Positions 11,283 through 19,196 of a DNA stretch of 20,339 nucleotides are shown in pieces (the stretch's first letter is position 1; each line of letters begins with the position of its first letter). This DNA is from UBA11400 sp964550435 (lineage in GTDB: Bacteria > Bacteroidota > Rhodothermia > Balneolales > HLUCCA01). Under the pieces are notes generated by a model. That model saw only the letters and a list, made by a program, of their open reading frames with translations, did no database searches and was not told the origin of the DNA. The stretch covers positions 1 through 20,339 of the forward strand of contig CAZJZI010000046.1 of assembly GCA_964550435.1 (NCBI GenBank), written 5' to 3'. Both the position numbers and the translations under genes were made by a program.

Positions 11283-14200
11283 TTGCCGTTTCCAAAAAGC
11301 GATACCGTATCCAAAGATTTTAACCATATAAGAATCTCACTGGCTTCTGCGGAAACTATCCTGTCACGTTCACGTGGCGAAGTTCTGAATCCAGAGACGA
11401 TCAACTATCGTACGTTCAAGCCGGAAAAAGACGGTTTGTTCTGCGAGAAAATCTTTGGTCCAGTCAAAGACTGGGAATGTCATTGCGGAAAGTATAAGAG
11501 AATTCGTTACAAAGGTATTATCTGTGACCGTTGTGGCGTTGAAGTAACCAGAAAAGCTGTACGTCGCGAGCGCATGGGACATATATCCCTTTGCGTTCCT
11601 GTAGTACATATCTGGTATTTCAAGTCATTACCAAACAAGATTGCATACTTACTCGGACTCTCTTCAAAAAATCTTGAAAAGATTGTTTACTACGAGAATT
11701 TCGTGATAATCAATCCAGGTATTGCTCGTGATCTCGGATACAAAATGGGCGATATGCTCACTGAAGAAGAGTATCATGACATTCTATACCAATTGCCTGA
11801 TGAGCATCGTGAACTCGATGAAGACGATCCAGACAAATTTGTTGTCAAAATGGGTGCCGAGGCTATTGAATCCTTGCTCATGAGTATTGATTTGAACAAA
11901 GATGCCAAGAAGTACCGTGACGCAGTGCGTAATGAGTCTTCAATGATGCGTAAGAAGAAATATCTGAAGCGTCTTCAAGTACTCGAATCTTTCCGTGCTG
12001 CCAACAAATCCATGGAAAACCGCCCTGAGTGGATGGTCCTGCGTGTTGTTCCGGTAATTCCACCAGAACTACGCCCGCTCGTTCCTCTAGAAGGTGGTCG
12101 TTTCGCGACTTCCGACCTTAACGATCTTTACCGTCGTGTTATCATTCGTAACAACCGCCTGAAGCGACTTCTCGACATTAAAGCGCCGGATGTAATTCTG
12201 CGTAATGAGAAGCGCATGCTCCAGGAAGCAGTTGATTCCCTGTTCGATAACTCTCGTAAAACCAACGCTGTTCGTAGTAACAACCGACCGCTCAAATCGT
12301 TGAGCGACATGCTCAAAGGTAAAAACGGTCGATTCCGTCAGAACCTTCTCGGTAAGCGTGTTGATTACTCAGGTCGTTCTGTAATCGTTGTTGGTCCAGA
12401 GCTTAAAATGCATGAATGCGGTCTTCCAAAAGAAATGGCCGTTGAATTATACAAACCGTTTATTATCCGTCGTTTGATTGAGCGTGGGTATGTTAAGACG
12501 GTCAAGAGTGCGAAGAAAGTAGTTGATCGCCGTGATGAAGTCGTTTGGGACGTTCTCGAAAACGTAATCGATGGACACCCGGTACTTCTGAACCGTGCTC
12601 CAACCCTTCACAGATTAGGTATTCAGGCTTACCAACCGGTACTACTTGAAGACAAAGCAATTCGATTGCACCCGCTCTCATGTACAGCTTTCAACGCTGA
12701 CTTTGACGGTGACCAGATGGCCGTTCACTTGCCACTTAGCAACGATGCAATTCTTGAAGCATCAGTATTGATGTTAGGTTCACACAATATCATGAACCCT
12801 GCAAACGGTGGTCCGATTACGGTTCCATCTCAGGATATGGTCTTGGGAATCTATTACCTGACCAAAATGGCTGCTTCTGCTCCATCGCGAGATAAGAAAT
12901 TCTATAGTGCTGAAGAAGTAATCATAGCATATGATCAGGGTGCAATAACCATGCACGACAAGATCGATGTACGTCTAAGCAGAGTAGTGAATGGCATGAC
13001 TGTGACCGATATGGTTAAAACAACCACTGGTCGCGTGATCTTTAACCAGATTCTCCCTGTCGAGATTGGATTCAAAAACCAGACTTTTGGTAAAAAAGAA
13101 CTCCGTTCACTTATCAACGAGGTGTTTAACACATGTGGTACTGTTGCTGCAGCTAAGTTCCTCGATGACATGAAACAACTTGGATTTAACACTGCTACTC
13201 GTGGTGGACTTTCATTCTCTTTGGAGGACATTGTTATTCCACAAGAGAAGCATGAACTCATTACGAAAGCACAGGATGAAGTTAAACTCATCCAGGATCG
13301 TTACGAGAATGGTTTCATCACAGATAATGAGCGTTACAACCAGGTTATTGACAAATGGACAAGCACTACAAACCGTGTTTCTGAAACACTGTTCCAGGCA
13401 TTGACCAAAGATCGTGACGGATTTAACCCGGTATTCATGATGGCCGATTCAGGTGCTCGTGGTTCCAAAGAGCAGATTCGTCAGCTCGGTGGTATGCGTG
13501 GTCTAATGGCTAAACCACAGAAGAGTTCACTTGAATCATCCGGTAGCGAAGTAATCGAAACTCCTATTCTTTCCAGTTTCCGTGAAGGTCTGACCGTACT
13601 TGAGTACTTTATTTCTACTCACGGTGCTCGTAAAGGTCTAGCCGATACGGCCCTTAAAACTGCAGATGCTGGTTATCTGACACGTCGATTGGTTGACGTG
13701 TCTCAGGATGTAATCATCTCTGAGGACGATTGTGGTACACTTCGTGGTATCAAGATTCGTGCTCTAAAAGACAACGAAGATATCGTGGAAAGTCTCGAAG
13801 ATCGTATCCTCGGTCGTGTATCAATGCACGATGTGTACGATCCATTAACTGACGAGCTTTTGGTTGCTTCAAATGAACTTATCTCTGAAGCTACTGCCAA
13901 AAAGATTTCCGAGACTTCAATCGAAGAAGTTGAAATTCGTTCTACACTAACCTGTGAATCTCCCCGAGGAGTTTGTGCGAAATGTTACGGACGTGACTTG
14001 TCACGTGGTAAGATGGTACAAGTAGGTGAAGCTGTAGGTGTTATCGCTGCTCAATCAATCGGTGAGCCGGGTACACAGTTGACGCTTCGTACCTTCCACG
14101 TAGGTGGTACTGCATCACGTCTCGAATCAGAGTCGATGCACAAATCTAAGTTTGCAGGTAAGATCGTATTTGAAAACCTTCGTTATGTAGATTATGACGA

Positions 14201-15602
14201 TGGAGAAGAAGAGCATAAAGTTGTTCTTAGCCGTGTGGGTGAAATCAAGATCCAAGATGAAACCGGTAAGGTTCTGATCAACTACAACATCCCTTACGGA
14301 TCCGAGTTGTTGGTCGAAGAAGGTGATTTAGTGCCTAAAGGTGTACCACTGTGTAAGTGGGATCCGTATAACGCACTGATTATCTCTGAAATGAACGGTA
14401 CAATCGAGTTCAAAGACATCGTTGATGGTTCTACCTACACAGATGAAACTGACTCTCAAACCGGTCACAAAGAGAAAGTAATCACCGATTCTAAAGATCG
14501 TGCACTTGTTCCAAGTATTATCGTAAACGGTGAAGGTGGACGTCGTCGTGAAACTCCACTTCCAGTGGGTGCTCACGTAATCGTGGACGCTGGCGATATT
14601 GTACAGGCTGGTCAAACATTCGCGAAGATCCCTAGAACTTCCGGATCCAAGTCTAAAGATATCACCGCGGGTCTACCGCGTATTACCGAGCTTTTCGAAG
14701 CCCGTCCTCCAAGTGATCCAGCTGTAGTTTCCGAGATTGAAGGAACCGTAAAAATGGGATCACGTAAGCGTGGTTCACAGGAAATCATGGTTACCTCAAA
14801 AGATGGTTCTGAGACAAAAACATACCTCATTCCATTGTCGAAACATATTTTGGTTCAGGAAAACGACTATGTTAAAGCTGGTGAACCATTGTCTGATGGT
14901 CAGATCCTAGCTCAAGATATCTTGAACATCCTCGGTCCATTCGCTGTACAATCGTACCTCGTGAATGAGATTCAGGAAGTATATCGTCTGCAGGGTGTGA
15001 AGATCAATGACAAGCACATTGAGATCATCGTACGCACTATGATGCAAAAAGTTGAAATCACAGATCCAGGTGACACTATGTTCCTGGAAGGTGACAAAAT
15101 TGACCGTTTCGAAGTGAACCGCGTGAACGATACCTTAATCGGTAAGTTCGTTGTGGATGATCCGGGAGATAGTGGTCTTGAGTACCTGACTGTGATAGAG
15201 CGTCGCGATGTTCGTGACATCAATTCACGTCTGTCGAAGGAAGGTAAAAAAGAAATGGTTGTTCGTGAAGCCGAACCAGCTATCTCTAAACCTATTCTCC
15301 TTGGAATTACCCGAGCAGCCTTGTCTACCGACAGCTGGTTGTCAGCGGCTTCCTTCCAGGAAACAACTAAAGTGCTTACACAGGCATCAATTGAAGCGAA
15401 AGCCGATATGCTGCTTGGTCTCAAAGAAAACGTGGTTGTTGGACACAAAGTACCTGCTGGTACCGGTCTGCGTAAATACCAAAGCTACATCGTTGGCTCT
15501 AAGTCAGAGATGGAAGATGTGGAGGCAGCAAGCCGTGTGTTCGAAGCTCTTGGACAGGATTCCAATGACGAAACATTTACCGATCTGGCGGACCTCGAAT
15601 GA
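11283..15602 (+). CDS. rpoC: DNA-directed RNA polymerase subunit beta-prime
   Basis: Beta-prime carries the catalytic centre of RNA polymerase. The 1439-residue protein shows the N-terminal zinc ribbon (Cys66, Cys68, Cys81, Cys84), the catalytic magnesium loop NADFDGDQ (Asp473, Asp475, Asp477), the bridge helix and trigger loop region (about 770-810, THGARKGLADTALKTADAGY) and the second zinc site (Cys817, Cys891, Cys898, Cys901). The C-terminal part includes SIGEPGTQLTLRTFH and the terminal LGLKENVVVGHKVPAGTG segment. Length is slightly above E. coli (1407) and fits the Bacteroidota-like type. The start is TTG with GGAGG 7 bases upstream. The protein ends with an acidic tail, the stop is TGA, and a strong terminator follows after about 25 bases. 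It is the last gene of the + strand block. Confidence 0.98.
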   Translation: MPFPKSDTVSKDFNHIRISLASAETILSRSRGEVLNPETINYRTFKPEKDGLFCEKIFGPVKDWECHCGKYKRIRYKGIICDRCGVEVTRKAVRRERMGHISLCVPVVHIWYFKSLPNKIAYLLGLSSKNLEKIVYYENFVIINPGIARDLGYKMGDMLTEEEYHDILYQLPDEHRELDEDDPDKFVVKMGAEAIESLLMSIDLNKDAKKYRDAVRNESSMMRKKKYLKRLQVLESFRAANKSMENRPEWMVLRVVPVIPPELRPLVPLEGGRFATSDLNDLYRRVIIRNNRLKRLLDIKAPDVILRNEKRMLQEAVDSLFDNSRKTNAVRSNNRPLKSLSDMLKGKNGRFRQNLLGKRVDYSGRSVIVVGPELKMHECGLPKEMAVELYKPFIIRRLIERGYVKTVKSAKKVVDRRDEVVWDVLENVIDGHPVLLNRAPTLHRLGIQAYQPVLLEDKAIRLHPLSCTAFNADFDGDQMAVHLPLSNDAILEASVLMLGSHNIMNPANGGPITVPSQDMVLGIYYLTKMAASAPSRDKKFYSAEEVIIAYDQGAITMHDKIDVRLSRVVNGMTVTDMVKTTTGRVIFNQILPVEIGFKNQTFGKKELRSLINEVFNTCGTVAAAKFLDDMKQLGFNTATRGGLSFSLEDIVIPQEKHELITKAQDEVKLIQDRYENGFITDNERYNQVIDKWTSTTNRVSETLFQALTKDRDGFNPVFMMADSGARGSKEQIRQLGGMRGLMAKPQKSSLESSGSEVIETPILSSFREGLTVLEYFISTHGARKGLADTALKTADAGYLTRRLVDVSQDVIISEDDCGTLRGIKIRALKDNEDIVESLEDRILGRVSMHDVYDPLTDELLVASNELISEATAKKISETSIEEVEIRSTLTCESPRGVCAKCYGRDLSRGKMVQVGEAVGVIAAQSIGEPGTQLTLRTFHVGGTASRLESESMHKSKFAGKIVFENLRYVDYDDGEEEHKVVLSRVGEIKIQDETGKVLINYNIPYGSELLVEEGDLVPKGVPLCKWDPYNALIISEMNGTIEFKDIVDGSTYTDETDSQTGHKEKVITDSKDRALVPSIIVNGEGGRRRETPLPVGAHVIVDAGDIVQAGQTFAKIPRTSGSKSKDITAGLPRITELFEARPPSDPAVVSEIEGTVKMGSRKRGSQEIMVTSKDGSETKTYLIPLSKHILVQENDYVKAGEPLSDGQILAQDILNILGPFAVQSYLVNEIQEVYRLQGVKINDKHIEIIVRTMMQKVEITDPGDTMFLEGDKIDRFEVNRVNDTLIGKFVVDDPGDSGLEYLTVIERRDVRDINSRLSKEGKKEMVVREAEPAISKPILLGITRAALSTDSWLSAASFQETTKVLTQASIEAKADMLLGLKENVVVGHKVPAGTGLRKYQSYIVGSKSEMEDVEAASRVFEALGQDSNDETFTDLADLE

Positions 15603-15625
15603 GAGGATAGTCTACTCGGAAGAAA

Positions 15626-15664
15626 ATAAAAAAAGGCTCTGGTCATACGATCAGGGCCTTTTTT
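15626..15664 (+). terminator. Rho-independent terminator of rpoC, probably bidirectional
   Basis: The core stem pairs 15635-15644 with 15649-15658 (10 bp, two G-U) around an ATAC loop. It is extended by the A-run at 15628-15634 against the T-run at 15659-15664. A U-tract follows the hairpin on both strands, so it can end the rpoC message and also the - strand message coming from ytxH. Confidence 0.92.
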
Positions 15665-15685
15665 GTTTTAGGCATTTTTGAATGA

Positions 15686-15734
15686 AGTACCAACCCAGTT
15701 CAACGTGAACTGCAACAGAATGGGTACTATTTTT
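15686..15734. other. Second hairpin at the convergent junction, possible back-up terminator
   Basis: 15686-15691 pairs with 15723-15728. Inside it, 15696-15702 pairs with 15706-15712 (7 bp perfect, 3-base loop). On the + strand the outer stem is followed by A and then five T, so it could act as a back-up terminator for rpoC read-through. The outer arm overlaps the stop codon of the - strand ytxH gene. The remaining bases of 15603-15726 show no gene. Confidence 0.5.
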
Positions 15735-16020
15735 CCAGATTTATGTTTTTTAACAGATCTTCGGCCTCGCGAATCAAGTCCTCAGCCTTTTGTTGCGCTT
15801 CTGCTACAACTCTTTCACTTTCAGATTGAGCAATAATTGCTTCTTCGCGTTGAAGTCTATCCAAGGTGTCGTTCAGATCATCAAGCATGCTTTTGAGCTT
15901 GTATGAAATTTTATCCCGAAGGTCTTTCCCTTTATCAGGTGCATATAAGAGTGCAACTGCAGCACCAACCAATGCGCCGGTTATAACACCTACTGTAAAT
16001 CCATTTGTAAACTTACTCAT
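15727..16020 (-). CDS. YtxH-family small membrane protein
   Basis: The 97-residue protein starts MSKFTNGFTVGVITGALVG. It has an N-terminal glycine-rich membrane segment (about 7-25) followed by the YtxH hallmark LLYAPDKGKDLRDKI (24-38) and a long charged, probably coiled-coil tail (about 40-97). YtxH/GvpP-like proteins are linked to general stress or the envelope in some bacteria, but their biochemical role is not known, so no function is assigned. I chose the ATG at 16020 over an upstream in-frame start 45 bases earlier because AAGGA (16026-16030) lies 5 bases before it and the family begins this way. It lies 66 bases downstream of the RND permease on the same strand, with its own candidate promoter in the gap. 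Its TAG stop lies inside the second hairpin at the junction. Confidence 0.82.
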   Translation of the reverse strand: MSKFTNGFTVGVITGALVGAAVALLYAPDKGKDLRDKISYKLKSMLDDLNDTLDRLQREEAIIAQSESERVVAEAQQKAEDLIREAEDLLKNINLEK

Positions 16021-16045
16021 AACTTTCCTTTCTGGTTCATGACCA

Positions 16046-16075
16046 ATAATAATCAATAACAACAAACAATGGCAA
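16046..16075 (-). promoter_or_regulatory. Candidate promoter upstream of ytxH
   Basis: On the - strand TTGCCA (16070-16075) and TATTAT (16046-16051), separated by 18 bases, each match five of six bases of the sigma-70 consensus, 25 bases before the ytxH start. Bacteroidota-like sigma factors prefer other motifs and the gap is AT-rich, so this may be chance. Confidence 0.3.
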
Positions 16076-16086
16076 TCTATTGTCCG

Positions 16087-19000
16087 TTATTTTTGAATCA
16101 GAGCTAATTTGAATTCTCTAGCTGCTTTTCTTCTGGATTTTGAAATTCCTACCAGTACTACAGGAACAACATAAAGAGTAAATACTGACGAAAATATGAG
16201 GCCGCCAATAACAGTCAGTGCAAGCGGACTCCATGTTTCTGAACCAGAACCGAGTTCCAATGCCAGTGGAATCATGGAGCCGATTGTCGTCAAGGCAGTG
16301 AGTAGTATCGGTCGCATGCGTCGTCTGGCGGCATGTATCAGGTTCTCAATGTAGTTCGCTTTTCCGTGTTGTTTATCACAGTATTGATGGATATAGTCTA
16401 CCATTACTATCCCATTGTTGATTACAATACCGACGAGAATGATCATACCGAGTCCAGCGGGGATACTCCAGGGATTTCCTGTCGCCCAGAGGATAAAATA
16501 CGAACCGAAGAACGCCAATGGTATGGTAAACATGATCACAAATGGATCCCTGAAATTTTCGAATTTACCCGCCATAACCATGTAGGTCAGAAGTAATCCG
16601 GCAATGAGCGCCCAAAATATATTTGAGCTGGCTTCTTGTTGATCAACATTATCACCTGTGAATGAATATCGATAACCTTCTGGCATTACGATTTCATTTT
16701 CGAATAACTCAACGATACGTTGTCTGTAAACTTCAGCGCTTCCGTTGACACTGATAGAGATATCCATTATGGTTTCACGATCACGACGTGTAATACTGTT
16801 AACTCCCTCTACGGTTTCAAATCGGCCAAGAGCAGCCAATGGAATACGCTGATCATCAACTTGTACCACTTGAAATTCACGCATGTCTTGTAAACTTTGT
16901 CTGTATTCCTCCTGTACGCGGACTTCAATAGGAACTTCACGTCCTGCGACTCGATAGAATCCTACTTGTGTCCCACGAGCTTGAGTTTTGAAGGAATTAG
17001 CGACTTCACTGAGGTTGCTTCCTGCACGGCTCACAAGTTGTCGATCAAGTTTGTAGTGCATTTCAGGGACCCCACTTGTACGAGGATTATCTACAGAAAT
17101 TACAGAAGTATCCTGAAGCATTACCTCTTCGATTCGGTTACCCACTCCGACAAGGACTTCTGTGTCGGGTCCGATTAATGTAACACGAACGGTGTTGCCT
17201 ACACCGCCAAAATTACCTCGTCCTCCGAATCTGAAGCCAGACCCACCAGTTGCGAAAATACTGATTCTGGCTCCAGCCATGTCAAATCGTCTTCGTAACT
17301 CCATCGCGATTTCATCAGAGGTTTTCTCACGTTCGTCGGCAGGAGTTAGGGTCAACGATATTCTTCCATAATTGGAATCGGCTCTCCAGCCACCTTGTCC
17401 AATACTCGAAACAATCGTTTGAACATAGTCTTCATTTCTGATCTGTTCTGAGATATCCCGAATTGTAGAAGCGGTCTGAACGAGATTGGTTCCTGCCGGG
17501 AGTTCAACATTGATGTTAATTTGTCCTGCATCACTGGTTGGAAGAGTGATTGATTCGATATTACTGCTGAAAAACCAGGTTCCAACGAATGTGGCCAAAA
17601 TCAATACCGAAACAATCAACTTATGAGTCAATGCCCATTTCAAGGACCTAACATAAGGCCCCTCCATGCGACGAAACATGCGACTGATCAGGTTGGTATT
17701 GTTCACTACCTTGTGAGTAAGCAATCTACTTGCAAATACAGGAACCAAGATAAATGATGCCAGGAATGAAAGCGAAATTGCCAATGAAATGGTAATGGCC
17801 AGATCGCGCATGAAAACACTTGCCATTCCAGTCGTGAACAAAAATGGCAAAAATACCACCAAAGTGGTCAAAGTAGAGCCCCAAAGTGATCCAATAACTT
17901 CTTTGGTTCCGTCGACAGCTGATTTGAAAATCGGTTCACCATCTTCAATTTTGGCAACAATACTTTCAAGTACAACGATCGAGCTGTCAACCAGAAGTCC
18001 AACAGCCAATGCCAGACCTGTGATAGAAACGAAATTCAATGTGAGTCCCATGAAGTACATTGAAGCGAACGTAGCTGTCATAGAAATTGGGATACTAAGT
18101 GCAACAACTGTCGATGTACGGATCCCACCCAGGAAGATTAGCAGAATCGCAACTACAAGTACCAATGCGAAAAGGGCAGACTGGGCCAAGTTGTTGATGG
18201 ATGATTCGATCGATGTCCCTTCATTCGATAATACTTCAACGCCGATACCAGGAGGCAGTACCTCGGCAATTCCAGGGAGTGCTTCAATTACTCCGTTAGT
18301 TACTTCAAGTGTGTTGGCATCGGACTGCTTTTGGATTTCAACGGTTACACTGTTGCGACCATTTACTTCTTCCAGTGTAGTTACATCCATGAAACTATCA
18401 ATAACTTCGCCTACGTCGCGAATCCGAACAACCTGATTGTCATTATTAGTAATGATAGTCTGTGCAATTTCATCGGTATTGCTGTAAACTGACTGTGCTC
18501 TAATGCTGTAATTCTGACGATCCACAATCAAAGTACCAACCGGGACTTGCTGATTATTGGTCCGAATCGCACTCTCGACCATTGCTGTTGTGATGCCATG
18601 TTGGGCCATCTGCGCCGGATTCAATTCAACGTATATCATTCGTTGAAGTCCACCACGTGTATCCGCTGAAGCAACACCTGCGATTCTTTCTAACAATGGC
18701 TCAATCTGTTCAATGGCTATAGTTCTTAACTCATCAAGACCACGATTTGTAGCCTGAACGCTCAAACGCATTACTGGAAAACTCTCGGGGTCAAATTGGA
18801 ATATTACCGGAGGGGTTGCTTCGATAGGGAGCTCATTTCTGATTCTATCAAGGGCTTCACGGGCATCCAGCTCGACTTTGCGTGCATTGGTCCCAGACTT
18901 AAGATTCATTCTAATAAAAGCACTGCCCTTTCTGGCACTGCTTTCAATGGCTTCAACACCATCGATTCCAGCTACGGCGGCTTCTATCGGTTCTACCAAA

Positions 19001-19191
19001 AGCTTGGAGATGTCCTCTGGATTCACGTTTCGGTATCCGGTAGAAATTGCTACCACCGGAATATCAAGCGATGGATACAGTGTAACCTTGAGCTTTGACA
19101 ATGCAAAAAGTCCAAAACCAATAACCAGTAACGATAGCATGACTACCGTAACAGGACGATGCAGGATTTTATCTACGATGGTGTATTTCAT
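16087..19191 (-). CDS. RND efflux permease, HAE1/AcrB-type, complete
   Basis: This is an inner-membrane RND transporter that would use the proton gradient to expel compounds through an adaptor and an outer-membrane channel. The 1034-residue protein has the RND plan: TM1 (about 14-34), a first periplasmic porter/docking domain, TM2-6 (about 335-500), TM7 (about 522-541), a second periplasmic domain and TM8-12 (from about 853). In TM4 Asp402 matches AcrB Asp407, but the next residue is Ser403 where AcrB has Asp408. In TM10 Asn925 replaces AcrB Lys940. The RMRPILLT segment keeps AcrB-like Arg971 and Thr978. A Gly/Phe/Arg-rich loop lies at 649-666. Substrate cannot be told. Its start is 5 bases after the stop of another RND permease, and no Shine-Dalgarno is seen, so coupled translation is likely. 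Confidence 0.95.
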   Translation of the reverse strand: MKYTIVDKILHRPVTVVMLSLLVIGFGLFALSKLKVTLYPSLDIPVVAISTGYRNVNPEDISKLLVEPIEAAVAGIDGVEAIESSARKGSAFIRMNLKSGTNARKVELDAREALDRIRNELPIEATPPVIFQFDPESFPVMRLSVQATNRGLDELRTIAIEQIEPLLERIAGVASADTRGGLQRMIYVELNPAQMAQHGITTAMVESAIRTNNQQVPVGTLIVDRQNYSIRAQSVYSNTDEIAQTIITNNDNQVVRIRDVGEVIDSFMDVTTLEEVNGRNSVTVEIQKQSDANTLEVTNGVIEALPGIAEVLPPGIGVEVLSNEGTSIESSINNLAQSALFALVLVVAILLIFLGGIRTSTVVALSIPISMTATFASMYFMGLTLNFVSITGLALAVGLLVDSSIVVLESIVAKIEDGEPIFKSAVDGTKEVIGSLWGSTLTTLVVFLPFLFTTGMASVFMRDLAITISLAISLSFLASFILVPVFASRLLTHKVVNNTNLISRMFRRMEGPYVRSLKWALTHKLIVSVLILATFVGTWFFSSNIESITLPTSDAGQININVELPAGTNLVQTASTIRDISEQIRNEDYVQTIVSSIGQGGWRADSNYGRISLTLTPADEREKTSDEIAMELRRRFDMAGARISIFATGGSGFRFGGRGNFGGVGNTVRVTLIGPDTEVLVGVGNRIEEVMLQDTSVISVDNPRTSGVPEMHYKLDRQLVSRAGSNLSEVANSFKTQARGTQVGFYRVAGREVPIEVRVQEEYRQSLQDMREFQVVQVDDQRIPLAALGRFETVEGVNSITRRDRETIMDISISVNGSAEVYRQRIVELFENEIVMPEGYRYSFTGDNVDQQEASSNIFWALIAGLLLTYMVMAGKFENFRDPFVIMFTIPLAFFGSYFILWATGNPWSIPAGLGMIILVGIVINNGIVMVDYIHQYCDKQHGKANYIENLIHAARRRMRPILLTALTTIGSMIPLALELGSGSETWSPLALTVIGGLIFSSVFTLYVVPVVLVGISKSRRKAAREFKLALIQK

Positions 19192-19196
19192 ACCGA

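Noticed and set aside
14972..15448. Open frame of about 158 codons antisense to the end of rpoC
   Set aside because: It is inside a highly conserved gene with no ribosome binding site and no recognisable motif; a shadow frame.
16021..16065. N-terminal extension of the YtxH protein by 15 residues
   Set aside because: The extension contains the Shine-Dalgarno of the downstream ATG and does not resemble the family start, so I chose the ATG at 16020.
17789..18436. Open frame of 215 codons on the + strand opposite the RND permease
   Set aside because: Ser/Thr-rich mirror of a membrane-protein coding sequence with no family match; the - strand frame is a clear RND permease.
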